From NCBI RefSeq assembly GCF_009831455.1, contig NZ_WOWO01000004.1, positions 434,001-498,000 of the forward strand: DNA of 64,000 nucleotides, given 5' to 3'. A program made the position numbers and the translations under genes. The notes under the pieces were generated by a model. That model saw only the letters and a list, made by a program, of their open reading frames with translations. It was not told where the DNA came from and made no database searches. The DNA comes from Salinirussus salinus (GTDB taxonomy: Archaea; Halobacteriota; Halobacteria; Halobacteriales; Haloarculaceae). Positions 1 through 8,460 of the stretch are shown here, one piece after another (the first letter of the stretch is position 1; each line of letters begins with the position of its first letter).

Positions 1-1
1 C

Positions 2-835
2 GACGCCGTGGCCGAGCGGGCCCGCCGGTACGCCGAGACGACCGACCGCCCCGCGGTCTGGTCGGCCACCGAGCACGGCGAGGCCTTCGGCCCGCTCCCG
101 GCGCGCATGCGGTACGCCATCGACGGGCTCGCGGTCCGCGGTCCCTACCGCAACGGGAGTCTGTCGGCCTCGGGCACGGTCCGGCTCGTGACCGGCGAGT
201 CGGTCGGCGTGAACGCGACGGCGACGAACGTCGGCGGCCGCACAGGGCCGTACAACCTGACGCTGACCCGTGACGGCCGGGTCGTCGACTACGCGACCGG
301 CGAGCTCGACCCCGACGGGACCGCCGCGGTGCCGGTCGCGGCCTCCTTCGGAGAGCCCGGCACCTACGCGCTGGCGGTCGAGGGGGCACGCCGGACCGTC
401 GAGGTGCGCCGGCCGGCCGCCCTCACCGTGTCGGAGCTCGCTGTCGACCGCGGGCGGGTCGAGCCCGGTGCGTCGGTGACCGTGACCGCGACCGTCCGCA
501 ACGGTGCCGACCGGCCCGGGGAGACGGCTCTGACCGTCGCCCGCGACAGCCAGGTCGTCGACCGCCGCACCCTCCGCCTGGACGCCGGCGGCGTGCGAAC
601 CGTCTCCCTGAGCGTCCGGGTCCCGGAGGGCAGCCACCGGATCACCGCCGGCGACCGGTCGGTGACCGTCACCGGCGGGGACGGTGAGACGACGGCCGGG
701 GGGCGTGAAGAGACCGGCGGGTCGGGCGGCGACGCCACGGCCGGCGGCGCCACGCCCGGCTTCGGGGTCGCCGGCGTCGTTCTGGCGGTCGCTGCTGTGC
801 TCGCGGTGGCCCGCGCGCTCGCCCTCGACCGCTAG
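2..835 (+). CDS. PGF-CTERM surface protein, C-terminal part (5' end outside window)
   Basis: The frame is open to the left edge, so the N-terminus is missing; the GTG at 8 is probably internal. What remains shows two tandem CARDB/Ig-like beta domains (around residues 35-125 and 135-225 of the visible part), a Gly/Thr/Glu-rich linker, and a C-terminal tripartite sorting signal: TPGFG, a hydrophobic helix and a basic end (ALALDR). This is the PGF-CTERM signal recognised by archaeosortase A, whose gene lies at 50.5 kb. The protein is therefore expected to be exported and lipid-anchored. The layout resembles the C-terminus of haloarchaeal DUF1616-type surface proteins, but that is uncertain. Its stop codon overlaps that of the convergent thiD/thiN gene in a shared CTAG. 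Confidence 0.75.
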   Translation, partial: DAVAERARRYAETTDRPAVWSATEHGEAFGPLPARMRYAIDGLAVRGPYRNGSLSASGTVRLVTGESVGVNATATNVGGRTGPYNLTLTRDGRVVDYATGELDPDGTAAVPVAASFGEPGTYALAVEGARRTVEVRRPAALTVSELAVDRGRVEPGASVTVTATVRNGADRPGETALTVARDSQVVDRRTLRLDAGGVRTVSLSVRVPEGSHRITAGDRSVTVTGGDGETTAGGREETGGSGGDATAGGATPGFGVAGVVLAVAAVLAVARALALDR

Positions 836-2196
836 ACCGCGTCGAGGAGTGTCGTAACCCGGTCGACCAGCGCTCCCGCGCCCGGCGCGAACAGCGTGAC
901 CAGCGGTTCCCTCGCGCCGCCCGTTCCCACGGCCGCGACGGGACTCCGGTCGGCGCCGGTGACTGCGGCCTCGACGCCGCGCCGGATGGCGACCGGAGCG
1001 GCGCCGTCTTCGCGCCCGTCCCCGTCCGCGTGGTCCTCCCGGTCGTACTCGACGACCGCCCCCTCCAGGTCGGAGAGCGCCGTCGCGATAGCGTCGTCGT
1101 ACCGGCAGTTCGCGGCGAAGCGCAGGTCGGCGTCGGCCTCGCGGGCGGCGAGCAGCGCGCCGGCGACGTGGGTCGAGGCGCCAAAGCGGACCCCCCGGGG
1201 GGAGGCGACGCCGTCGAGCGTCCGCGTGACCCGTCCCTCGACGGCCGCACACTCCCCCGCGGTTTCGGCGTAGGGAGTCGCGCCGGCGACGTTCATACCC
1301 ACCTCGGGAACGAGCGGCGAGACGTCGCGCTCGATGAGGTCCCGGAGGACCCACTCGACGCGCTCGGCGGTCGGCTGGCGGGCCGCGCGGTCCCGGAGCG
1401 CGACCGCGTGGTGGACCGCGCCCGGCCCCCCGCCGACGTCGACGTTGTACCGGACCGCCCGCGCGAGCAGGTCCACCCCCGACCGGACCGCCGCCGGCAG
1501 GTCGTCGCCGTGGGCGAGCCGGGTGGCGATGGCCGAGGAGAGCGTACAGCCCGAACCGTGGGTCGCGGTCGTGTCGACGCGCGCGTGCCGCAGCGTCTCG
1601 ACGGTGTCGGCGGTGACGAGCACGTCGACGACGTCCTCGCCGCCGAGGTGGCCGCCCTTGACGAGGGCGGCGTCGGCTCCCATCCCGACCAGGTCCTCGC
1701 CGGCTGCGGTAGCGCTCTCTGGGTCGGTCACCTCCCTGCCCGTGAGCACCTCCGCCTCGTCGACGTTGGGCGTGACGAGCGTCGACCCGGCGACCAGTTC
1801 CTCGTAGGCGTCCTCGGCCGCTGGCTCGAGCAGACGGTCGCCCGAGGCGGCGACCATCACCGGGTCGACGACCGCCGGGCAGTCCAGCCCGGCGACCCGC
1901 TCCGCGACGAGTTCGACGACGGGTGCGGTGGCGAGCATCCCGGTCTTGACCGCTGCCACGTCGAAGTCCTCGAAGACTGCGGTCGCCTGGGCGTCGACCT
2001 CCTCGACCGGCAGGACGTGGGTGCTCTCGACGCCCGTCGTGTTCTGTGCGGTGACGCTCGTGACGACGCTGGTGCCGAAGCCGCCGCCGGCCTCGACCGT
2101 CTTGAGGTCGGCCTGGACCCCCGCGCCGCCGCCGGAGTCGCTGCCGGCGACGGTACAGACGACCGGCGGCGTGACGGGTGCAGCCTTCCGTGTCAT
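832..2196 (-). CDS. thiD: Bifunctional HMP/HMP-phosphate kinase and thiamine-phosphate synthase (ThiD-ThiN)
   Basis: 454 aa. The N-terminal ~260 residues are a ribokinase-fold Thi[18 protein letters not shown] near the start, the central [13 protein letters not shown] stretch and a [11 protein letters not shown] anion-hole motif. The C-terminal ~180 residues match ThiN, the archaeal thiamine-phosphate synthase domain that replaces ThiE. Together they phosphorylate HMP to HMP-PP and couple it to the thiazole phosphate in the cytoplasm. This fusion is standard in haloarchaea. The start chosen at 2196 (MTRKAAPV) gives the usual family N-terminus; an upstream in-frame ATG at 2223 would add nine residues. 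I see no TPP riboswitch upstream. The gene is monocistronic, convergent with the surface-protein gene. Confidence 0.93.
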   Translation of the reverse strand: MTRKAAPVTPPVVCTVAGSDSGGGAGVQADLKTVEAGGGFGTSVVTSVTAQNTTGVESTHVLPVEEVDAQATAVFEDFDVAAVKTGMLATAPVVELVAERVAGLDCPAVVDPVMVAASGDRLLEPAAEDAYEELVAGSTLVTPNVDEAEVLTGREVTDPESATAAGEDLVGMGADAALVKGGHLGGEDVVDVLVTADTVETLRHARVDTTATHGSGCTLSSAIATRLAHGDDLPAAVRSGVDLLARAVRYNVDVGGGPGAVHHAVALRDRAARQPTAERVEWVLRDLIERDVSPLVPEVGMNVAGATPYAETAGECAAVEGRVTRTLDGVASPRGVRFGASTHVAGALLAAREADADLRFAANCRYDDAIATALSDLEGAVVEYDREDHADGDGREDGAAPVAIRRGVEAAVTGADRSPVAAVGTGGAREPLVTLFAPGAGALVDRVTTLLDAV

Positions 2197-2343
2197 GGAC
2201 GGACGTACAACCGGGTCGTACAAATCAGCGGTGGGATACGCCGCGCCGGGACCGACCTATCCGGACCGGGGGTCCCGGAGCCCCTCCGGGTCCTCGGTCA
2301 GTATAGAACAAACATGAACAAAAATAAGCCGATAAACGATACA

Positions 2344-2350
2344 TTTATAC
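2344..2350 (+). promoter_or_regulatory. TATA box for the small DUF7331-like gene
   Basis: TTTATAC in an AT-rich stretch (about 2310-2352) that stands out from the GC-rich surroundings. It lies about 55 bp before the ATG at 2403, which predicts a short leader. Confidence 0.5.
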
Positions 2351-2402
2351 AGTAATACGGCTGATGTTGAATAGAAGGGCGACAAAAGCCCGTAGATACA
2401 AC

Positions 2403-2546
2403 ATGAACGGCGAACCAGAGCAGGCGACCGAGGGGGACGAGCAGTACGCGTCCATCGAGACGGGCGACGGCGACACAGTCATCTACGACCGGACCAACGA
2501 GCACGCCTGGGTTCAGTCCTCCCACACCGTCGATATCGAGGCCTGA
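2403..2546 (+). CDS. Small acidic haloarchaeal protein, DUF7331-like
   Basis: 47 aa, starting MNGEPEQ. An ATG at 2364 is in frame but lies before an AT-rich leader, so 2403 is preferred. The pattern (acidic N-terminus, a central VIYDRTNEHAWVQS segment, then SHTVDIEA) is what I recall for the small DUF7331 family of haloarchaea, which has no known function. It has no transmembrane segment and no cysteine. It stands alone, 100 bp before an ABC exporter operon. The family assignment comes from memory of the pattern, not from a search. Confidence 0.65.
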   Translation: MNGEPEQATEGDEQYASIETGDGDTVIYDRTNEHAWVQSSHTVDIEA

Positions 2547-2603
2547 GTCCGCCGTCCGTTCGGGGTGAGGACGGCTTTCCGGGCAGGCGAGGCTGCTGGC
2601 GAC

Positions 2604-2609
2604 CTTTTA
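2604..2609 (+). promoter_or_regulatory. TATA-like element for the ABC exporter operon
   Basis: CTTTTATTTC about 40 bp before the ATG at 2650, in an otherwise GC-rich gap. It predicts transcription of both exporter genes with a short leader. Confidence 0.45.
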
Positions 2610-2649
2610 TTTCCACCCGGACCGAGGGGTCGGTCGAGATGGTCCCCTC

Positions 2650-3558
2650 ATGACGGCGATACGGACGGAGAGTCTCACGAAACGGTTCGGCAGCCTCACG
2701 GCCGTCGACGACCTCGACCTCACAGTACAGGAAGGGGAGGTGTTCGGCTTCCTGGGTCCCAACGGCGCGGGCAAGTCGACGACGATCGACGTCCTGCTGG
2801 ATTTCGTCCGGCCGACCGCCGGCACCGCCACAGTCCTGGGTCGGGACGCCCAGACCGAGAGCACCGCGGTTCGCGAGCGCATCGGCGTCCTTCCGGAGGG
2901 GTTCGACCTCTACGACCGCCTCTCCGGACGGGCACACGTCGACCTCGCGGTCGACCTGAAAGACGCCGACGACGACCCCGACGCGATACTCGAGCGGGTC
3001 GGACTCTCCGCCGAGGCGGGCCGGCGCAACGCCGGCGGCTACTCCCAGGGGATGCGCCAGCGCCTCGCGCTGGGGATGGCGCTGGTCGGCGAACCCGACC
3101 TGCTCGTCCTCGACGAGCCGACCAACGGGCTCGACCCCAACGGCGCCCGCGAGATGCGCGCCATCGTCCGCGAGGAGGTCGACCGCGGCGCGACGGTCTT
3201 TTTTTCCTCGCACATCCTCGACCAGGTCCAGGCGGTCTGTGACCGGGTGGGGATCATCGACGACGGCGCGCTCGTGGCCGTCGACACCATCGACGGCCTC
3301 CGCGCGGAGGTCGGCACCGCCGCCACGATCACCCTCGAGGTCGACGCCCTCCCGACCGACCTCCACCTGACCGAACTCGAGGGGGTCTCCGGGGTCTCCT
3401 TCGGCGAGTCGTCGGTCACCGCCACCTGCACCGACCCCGCAGCGAAGGTCGCAGTCATCGACCGGGTCCGCGAGGCCGGCGCCACGGTCCGGGACATCAC
3501 GACCAGCGAAGCCTCCCTCGAAGAGCTGTTCGCGGCCTATACGGGGGAGCGACGATGA
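2650..3558 (+). CDS. ABC exporter ATP-binding protein
   Basis: 302 aa cytoplasmic ATPase. Walker A is GPNGAGKST (about residues 36-44), the signature is a variant GGYSQGMRQR, and Walker B is LLVLDEPTNG followed by the D-loop and a SSH switch. A ~90-residue C-terminal extension typical of the CcmA/NatA/NosF group follows. It overlaps the permease gene by four bases (ATGA), so the two are translationally coupled and form one exporter: two copies of this ATPase with the permease dimer. The substrate cannot be told from sequence; drugs, ions or lipids are all possible for this group. Confidence 0.93.
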   Translation: MTAIRTESLTKRFGSLTAVDDLDLTVQEGEVFGFLGPNGAGKSTTIDVLLDFVRPTAGTATVLGRDAQTESTAVRERIGVLPEGFDLYDRLSGRAHVDLAVDLKDADDDPDAILERVGLSAEAGRRNAGGYSQGMRQRLALGMALVGEPDLLVLDEPTNGLDPNGAREMRAIVREEVDRGATVFFSSHILDQVQAVCDRVGIIDDGALVAVDTIDGLRAEVGTAATITLEVDALPTDLHLTELEGVSGVSFGESSVTATCTDPAAKVAVIDRVREAGATVRDITTSEASLEELFAAYTGERR

Positions 3559-4367
3559 GGTGGCTCGCGGTCGCCCGGAAGGACTTCGAGAACGCCGCCC
3601 GGGCGTACCTGGTCTGGGGGGTGGCCGGCGTCCTCGCCGCCCTGGTCGTCCTGATCGTCGCCATCCCGGGGCTGGTGGGCAACTTCTCGGCCCGGCTGGC
3701 CTTCGAGGCGACCACGCAGGCGGTGGGAACCGTCGTCCCTATCGTCGCGCTGGTCGCCGCCTACCTCTCGGTGGCGGGCGAACGCGAGTCGGGGACGCTT
3801 CGGATCCTGCTCAGCCTCCCGCCCTCGCGGCGCGACGTCGTCCTCGGGAAGTTCCTCGCCCGCGCGGCGCTGGTCGTCGCGAGCATCCTGCTCGCCTTCG
3901 CGCTCGGGGTGGTCGCCAGCCTCCTCGTCTACGGGACGGTCCCGGTCGACGTCGTCCTCGGGACGGCCGCGTTGACCTGTCTGCTCGGTGTTTCCTTCGT
4001 GGGTATCGCGGTCGGTATCTCCGCATCGGTCGGGAGTCGGGCCCGCGCGGTGGCGCTCGCGGTCGCCTTCTTCGTGCTGACCGTGGTGCTCTGGTCGCCG
4101 CTGTTGCTCGCGGTTCGGGTCCTGCTCGAACTCCCCTTGCAGGGCGGGGCCCAGCCGGACTGGTTTCTCTTCCTGGAGTCGTTCCCGCCCTCGAGTGCGT
4201 TCGGACGGCTGTACGACAGCGTCGTTGGGTCGCTGTTGCCCGGCGGACCGGCAGCCAGCGACAGCGTCTTTCTGAGCGACGCCGCCATGCTCGCCGTGCT
4301 GGCGTTCTGGACGCTGGTGCCGCTGGCGCTGGGATACTGGCGGTTCGAGCGGGCCGACCTCGGCTAG
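3555..4367 (+). CDS. ABC-2 type exporter permease (NosY-like)
   Basis: 270 aa integral membrane protein with about six hydrophobic helices: an N-terminal one after the RKDFENAARAYLVW amphipathic start, pairs in the middle, and a final one ending in WRFERADLG. The GERESGTLRILLSLPPSRRDVVLGKF stretch, quoted here only as its GERESGTLR core, is the conserved cytoplasmic coupling element of ABC-2/NosY permeases that contacts the ATPase. The start overlaps the ATPase stop. The end overlaps the stop of the convergent usp gene in a CTAG. Confidence 0.9.
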   Translation: MRWLAVARKDFENAARAYLVWGVAGVLAALVVLIVAIPGLVGNFSARLAFEATTQAVGTVVPIVALVAAYLSVAGERESGTLRILLSLPPSRRDVVLGKFLARAALVVASILLAFALGVVASLLVYGTVPVDVVLGTAALTCLLGVSFVGIAVGISASVGSRARAVALAVAFFVLTVVLWSPLLLAVRVLLELPLQGGAQPDWFLFLESFPPSSAFGRLYDSVVGSLLPGGPAASDSVFLSDAAMLAVLAFWTLVPLALGYWRFERADLG

Positions 4368-4777
4368 ACGGGGACGAGCAGGACGGGAACTCTGTGCGTG
4401 TTGAGGACGGCCTCGGTCATGCTCGGGAGCACGAGCTCCTCGATCCGTCCCTGTTCGACCTCGCCCATGACGACGTACTCGAACTCCCGACCGGACTCCA
4501 GGATGGCGTCGGTGAGCCGCGTCTGTTTCGAGACGTCGGCCGCCTCCGCGTCGTCGGTCTCGACGTTCAGGTCGAGTTCCAGGGGGATGTCGGGGTCGAC
4601 CCGGTCGACCGTCGTACGGACCTCCGCCTCGAGGTCCCGGGCGGGCTCGTCCGCAACTTCCCGGGCGTGGTAGACGAACAGGCCGTCGCCGCTGGCAGCG
4701 GCGCGTTCGGCCGCGAACTCCAGCACGGCGGTTCGCTCCTCGGGCAGCCCCCCGTACGCGACGAAGATGGTTCCCAT
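4364..4777 (-). CDS. Universal stress protein (UspA family)
   Basis: 137 aa, the usual single-domain Usp length. It starts MGTIFVAYGG and ends NTHRVPVLLVPV, the typical last strand of the Usp alpha/beta fold. The nucleotide-binding loop reads MGEVEQGRIEELVLPSMTE, a degenerate version of the GxxG(9x)G(S/T) ATP motif, so ATP binding is doubtful. The long open frame upstream to 5764 is antisense to the mutase gene and is not coding; the start at 4777 matches the family. Monocistronic. Confidence 0.88.
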   Translation of the reverse strand: MGTIFVAYGGLPEERTAVLEFAAERAAASGDGLFVYHAREVADEPARDLEAEVRTTVDRVDPDIPLELDLNVETDDAEAADVSKQTRLTDAILESGREFEYVVMGEVEQGRIEELVLPSMTEAVLNTHRVPVLLVPV

Positions 4778-4882
4778 ACCCGCCGTACACCCCCGGGTGA
4801 CTTCAGCCTTGGTCGGCCGTCGGTGGAGCCCGCCGGGGATAGAGACGACATACCGAAGGGGGTGGCACCCGACCGGGCGGGT

Positions 4883-6205
4883 ATGTTCGGAACGAGCGGC
4901 ATCCGCGGGCCGGTCGGTGAGGAGGTGACGGCGGCGCTGGCACTCGATGTCGGCCGGGCGCTGGGCGCCGAGACCGACCGGGTCGTCGTCGGCCGGGACC
5001 CCCGCGAGAGCGGGCGGCTCCTCGCGGACGCGCTGGCCGCCGGCCTGCGGGAGTGTGGAACCGACGTCGTGGACCTGGGGCTGGCGGCGACCCCGACGGT
5101 CGCCCGCGCCGTCGCCTGGGAGGGCGCCGACGCCGGCGCGGCGGTCACGGCTTCGCACAATCCCCCGGCCGACAACGGGATCAAACTCTGGCAGCGAAGC
5201 GGCCAGGCCTTCGACGCGCCGATGCGCGAGCGGGTCGCAGAGCGGGTCCGTGCCGGCGAACCCGACCTCGCGGCCTGGGACGGGCTGGGCGGCCGGACGG
5301 CCGCGAACGCGACCGACCGCCACCGCGAGGCACTCGTCGGGGCGGTCGACCCCGCCCGCGACCTCTCCGTGGTCGTCGACGTCGGCAACGGGGCGGGCGG
5401 GGTCACTGCCCGGGCGCTCCAGGACCTCGGTTGCGAGGTCGAGACGCTGAACGCCCAGCCCGACGGCTCCTTTCCCGGCCGGCCCAGCGAACCCACCGCC
5501 GAGCACTGTACCTCCCTTTCTACCCTCGTGCGCAATTCCGACGCGGACCTCGGCATCGCTCACGACGGCGACGCCGACCGCATGCGTGCGGTCACCGCCG
5601 ACGGTGACTTCCTCTCGGGTGACGTCCTCTTGGCGATACTCGCCCGGGCCGCCGCCGAGGCCGGCGAGACCGTCGCGGTGCCCGTCGACACGAGCCTGGC
5701 GGTCGCGGACCACCTCGAGGAGGCCGACGTCGGGGTCACGCGGACGCCGGTCGGGGACGTCCACGTCGCGGCCGCGGCCAGCGAGCCCGGCGTGGCCTTC
5801 GGCGGCGAGCCCAGCGGGGCCTGGGTCTGGCCGGACGAGACGCTGTGTCCCGACGGCCCGCTGGCGGCCTGCAAGCTGGCCGAACTGGCCGCCGACCGGC
5901 CGCTGGCCGAGCGTGCAGCGGCCGTCGAAACCTACTCGATCCGCCGCCGGTCGGTCGAGGTCGGGGACAAGGCGGCGGTGATGGACAGGGTTCGGGAGCG
6001 AGTCACGCGGGAGGAAGACGAGGAGACGGTGTCGACGCTTGATGGCGTGCGCGTCGAGCGCGAGGAGGGGTGGACCCTCGTCCGGGCCAGCGGCACCCAG
6101 CCGCTCGTGCGCCTGACTGCCGAGGCACGAACGGAGGAGGGCGCTGAAGGGCTACTCGCCGATGCGGAGTCGCTGCTGTCGGCCGCCAGAAGGGATGTAA
6201 GCTAG
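4883..6205 (+). CDS. glmM: Phosphohexomutase, GlmM/phosphoglucosamine mutase-like
   Basis: 440 aa alpha-D-phosphohexomutase with all four domains: the catalytic TASHNPP loop (phospho-Ser about residue 91), the metal loop DGDADRM, the sugar loop GGEPSGAW and the C-terminal phosphate loop RASGTQP. The start MFGTSGIRG is the family's conserved N-terminus, so the frame upstream to 3560 is a shadow of the permease gene. The GEPSG sugar loop and the short size favour phosphoglucosamine mutase, which feeds UDP-GlcNAc synthesis for glycoproteins; phosphoglucomutase or phosphopentomutase activity is possible. A paralogue lies at 17.5 kb. Confidence 0.88.
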   Translation: MFGTSGIRGPVGEEVTAALALDVGRALGAETDRVVVGRDPRESGRLLADALAAGLRECGTDVVDLGLAATPTVARAVAWEGADAGAAVTASHNPPADNGIKLWQRSGQAFDAPMRERVAERVRAGEPDLAAWDGLGGRTAANATDRHREALVGAVDPARDLSVVVDVGNGAGGVTARALQDLGCEVETLNAQPDGSFPGRPSEPTAEHCTSLSTLVRNSDADLGIAHDGDADRMRAVTADGDFLSGDVLLAILARAAAEAGETVAVPVDTSLAVADHLEEADVGVTRTPVGDVHVAAAASEPGVAFGGEPSGAWVWPDETLCPDGPLAACKLAELAADRPLAERAAAVETYSIRRRSVEVGDKAAVMDRVRERVTREEDEETVSTLDGVRVEREEGWTLVRASGTQPLVRLTAEARTEEGAEGLLADAESLLSAARRDVS

Positions 6206-6360
6206 CCGCGTCGCGTCGACCGGGCCTGTCGGACGTCGGCTCCGTCGCGGATCTTGTCCTCACACTGGGGGCAGACCCGCGGCTTGTCGACGCCGTTCGG
6301 TGTGAAAACACGTGCGTAGTCGGCGGTTACAAAGGCACCGCAGTTCTGGCATTCCGGCAT
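6202..6360 (-). CDS. Small zinc-ribbon protein, DUF7563-like (copy 1)
   Basis: 52 aa, read directly: it starts MPECQNCGAFVTADYARVF and ends QARSTRRG. Two CxxC knuckles (CQNC and CPQC) about 27 residues apart should bind one zinc. The layout matches the small haloarchaeal DUF7563 zinc-ribbon family, of unknown function, and is clearly related to the gene at 17301. The stop overlaps that of the mutase gene in a CTAG. The divergent SDR gene starts 88 bp away, so the two share a promoter region. Confidence 0.85.
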   Translation of the reverse strand: MPECQNCGAFVTADYARVFTPNGVDKPRVCPQCEDKIRDGADVRQARSTRRG

Positions 6361-6447
6361 ACACCCCAACTGTAGAGACACCCCGTCTTAATGATTGGTG
6401 GTTCGAGAATAACTCACACTTTTCAGTTCGGGGGACTGTTGGAAGGC

Positions 6448-7176
6448 ATGGCACACACAGCCGTCATCGCCGGCGTCGGCCCCGGTCTGGGCGCGTCGCT
6501 GGCCCGCCGGTTCGCCGCCGAGGGGTGTGACGTCGGGCTGCTCGCCCGCACCGAGTCGTTCGTCCAGGGGCTCGCGGCCGACATCCGAACCGAGTACCCC
6601 GGCGACGCCGTCGCCGCGTCCGCCGACATCACCGACCGCGAGGCCGTCGCCGACGCCTTCGCGACTGTCCGGGAGGCCTTCGGGCCCGTCGACGTGCTCG
6701 TCAACCACGCCAGCGGCGCCACCTGGGACGGCGCCGACGTCGACCCCGCGGACTTCCGGCACAGCCTGGAGGTCGGCCCCGTCGGCAGTCTCCACTGCAC
6801 CCAGGAGGCGCTGGCGGACATGCGCGACACCGAGGAGGACGGTCCGCCGGAGGGCACCCGCGGGACGGTCATCTTCACCGGCGCGACCTCCGCGGTCCGC
6901 GGGCGCGAGGGTGCCCTGGGATTCAGCGCCGCGAAGTTCGCCGTCCGGGGGATGGCGGAGTCGCTGGCCCGCGAACTCGGCCCGGAGGGGGTCCACGTCG
7001 CCCACGTCGTCATCGACGGCGGGATCGCTACCCCGGCGGCGCTCGAGGCGGGCGCCGACCCCGACGAGCTGCTCGACCCCGACGCCATCGCCGACTCCTA
7101 CTGGCACCTGGTCGAGCAGGACCGCTCCTCGTGGACGCTCGAACTCGACCTGCGCCCGCACGTCGAGGAGTTCTGA
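6448..7176 (+). CDS. SDR-family oxidoreductase with Phe at the catalytic Tyr position
   Basis: 242 aa Rossmann-fold short-chain dehydrogenase. The N-terminal cofactor loop is GVGPGLG, the NHASG motif follows, and the active-site helix reads GFSAAKFAVRG: the usual YxxxK has Phe in place of Tyr while the Lys is kept. Homologues of the group whose ends read ARELGP..VHVAHVVIDG commonly show this substitution, so it is probably a subfamily trait and not damage. The start at 6448 puts the cofactor motif at the usual position near the N-terminus; the earlier ATG at 6391 is in the promoter region. Substrate unknown. Confidence 0.88.
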   Translation: MAHTAVIAGVGPGLGASLARRFAAEGCDVGLLARTESFVQGLAADIRTEYPGDAVAASADITDREAVADAFATVREAFGPVDVLVNHASGATWDGADVDPADFRHSLEVGPVGSLHCTQEALADMRDTEEDGPPEGTRGTVIFTGATSAVRGREGALGFSAAKFAVRGMAESLARELGPEGVHVAHVVIDGGIATPAALEAGADPDELLDPDAIADSYWHLVEQDRSSWTLELDLRPHVEEF

Positions 7177-7239
7177 GCCGCGGCGGTCGGCCCGGACCCG
7201 GCGCCGTGGATATAATGCCCTCCGCCGCAAAGGCAGGAC

Positions 7240-7332
7240 ATGGACCGCTCCGGACTGGCACTCGCCGGGCTGAAGCTGTTGCACCTGGCCATCCTCGCGA
7301 GTGCGCTCGTAGCCGCGGACGGGCTCGCGTAA
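7240..7332 (+). CDS. Possible 30-residue membrane peptide
   Basis: ATG at 7240, preceded by an AGGCAGG purine-rich stretch about six bases upstream, encodes MDRSGLALAGLKLLHLAILA then a short tail ending DGLA and TAA. The peptide is one hydrophobic helix with a charged N-terminus. A TATA-like GGATATAATG lies about 27 bp upstream (7208-7217). It may be a true micro-protein or the chance translation of a gap between convergent genes. I do not recognise a family. Confidence 0.35.
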   Translation: MDRSGLALAGLKLLHLAILASALVAADGLA

Positions 7333-7352
7333 ACGGTCCGACCCCACAGTTC

Positions 7353-8381
7353 TTAGGGCAGGATCACCGACCGGAAGCGCACCTCGCCGCTGTCCATCCG
7401 GTCGTACGCAGCGCGCGCCTCCTCCAGGGGAAAGGTCTCGACCTCGGGGGTGATGTCACGCAGTGCGCTGAACTCCAGGGCGTCCTGGGAGTCGCGGCCG
7501 TGGCCCGAGGCCCACCCGCGGACGGCGCTGCGGCTCCCGACGAGGTGCCCGGCGGGGACCTCGACGGGCTCGTCCGGCACCCCGACGACGGCTACCTCCC
7601 CGTCCGTGTCGAGGCCCGGAACGACACTGGCGATGGCGTCGGCGTTCGGTGCCGTGGCGAGGACGACGTCCGCGCCGCCCAGCTCCCGGAGGGCCTCGCC
7701 GGGGTCATCGCTGCTCGCGTCGACGAAGTGGTCGGCGCCGAACTCGCGGGCTGCCGGCTCCTTGTCGGGGCTCGTCGAGATCGCCACGGTCTCGAAGCCG
7801 CCGGCACGGGCGTACTGGATCCCGAGGTGGCCCAGCCCGCCCACGCCCTGGACCGCGACGAGGTCGCCCGGCCGGGCGTCGGTGTGTCGCAGGGCGTTGT
7901 AGGTGGTGACGCCGGCACACAAAAGCGGGGCGGCGTCGGCAGCGTCGAGTTCTTCGGGAACGGCCGCGAGCACCGCGCTGTTGACGAGCGTCGCCTCGGC
8001 GTAGCCGCCGTCGACGGTCACGCCGTGGATCTCGGCGTTGGCACACTGCTGGAACTCGCCGCGCCGGCAGGGTTCGCAGGTGAAGCAGTGGCCGGCGTGC
8101 CAGCCCGCTCCGACGCGGTCGCCCTCCTCCCAGGCGTCGACTCCGGGGCCGACGGCCTCGACCCGGCCGACGACCTCGTGCCCGGGGACCCGCGGGTACG
8201 AGAGGTCCGGGTGGGTTCCCTCCTTGGCGTTGGCGTCGCTGTGACAGACGCCGCAGGCCTCGACGGCGACGCGGACCTGGCCGGGGCCGGGCTCGGGCAG
8301 GCTGCGCTCGACGACCTCGAAGGGCTCGCCGGGAGCCGGGACCTCGACTGCGCGGACCGTCTCGGCATCGGGGTCGGACAT
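7353..8381 (-). CDS. Zinc-dependent alcohol dehydrogenase
   Basis: 342 aa medium-chain dehydrogenase. The catalytic zinc ligands are in CGVCHSD and GHEVVG; the structural zinc site is intact (CFTCEPC then Cys after seven residues). The NAD(P) loop is GVGGLGHLG. It reversibly oxidises alcohols to aldehydes in the cytoplasm. The Cys-Gly-Val-Cys-His-Ser-Asp start and the GWHAGHC segment resemble the AdhA/YahK-like, often NADP-preferring group, but preference is not proven. The start at 8381 (MSDPDAET) is preferred over 8402. Monocistronic, 79 bp after a DUF7090-like gene on the same strand. Confidence 0.92.
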   Translation of the reverse strand: MSDPDAETVRAVEVPAPGEPFEVVERSLPEPGPGQVRVAVEACGVCHSDANAKEGTHPDLSYPRVPGHEVVGRVEAVGPGVDAWEEGDRVGAGWHAGHCFTCEPCRRGEFQQCANAEIHGVTVDGGYAEATLVNSAVLAAVPEELDAADAAPLLCAGVTTYNALRHTDARPGDLVAVQGVGGLGHLGIQYARAGGFETVAISTSPDKEPAAREFGADHFVDASSDDPGEALRELGGADVVLATAPNADAIASVVPGLDTDGEVAVVGVPDEPVEVPAGHLVGSRSAVRGWASGHGRDSQDALEFSALRDITPEVETFPLEEARAAYDRMDSGEVRFRSVILP

Positions 8382-8460
8382 GAGGGCCGGAAGGAGCCGC
8401 AAACGGAAAACGGCGGTGCCGAGGCGACCGCGGGGGGTCGGCAGCCGCCCGCGCTGGCGC

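Noticed and set aside
2298-3366. Minus-strand frames over the first ABC ATPase gene
   Set aside because: Shadows of a clear ABC ATPase on the other strand.
3560-4882. Upstream extension of the glmM-like frame through the permease and usp genes
   Set aside because: The Arg/Gly-rich translation is typical of off-frame GC-rich DNA; the family start MFGTSGIRG is at 4883.
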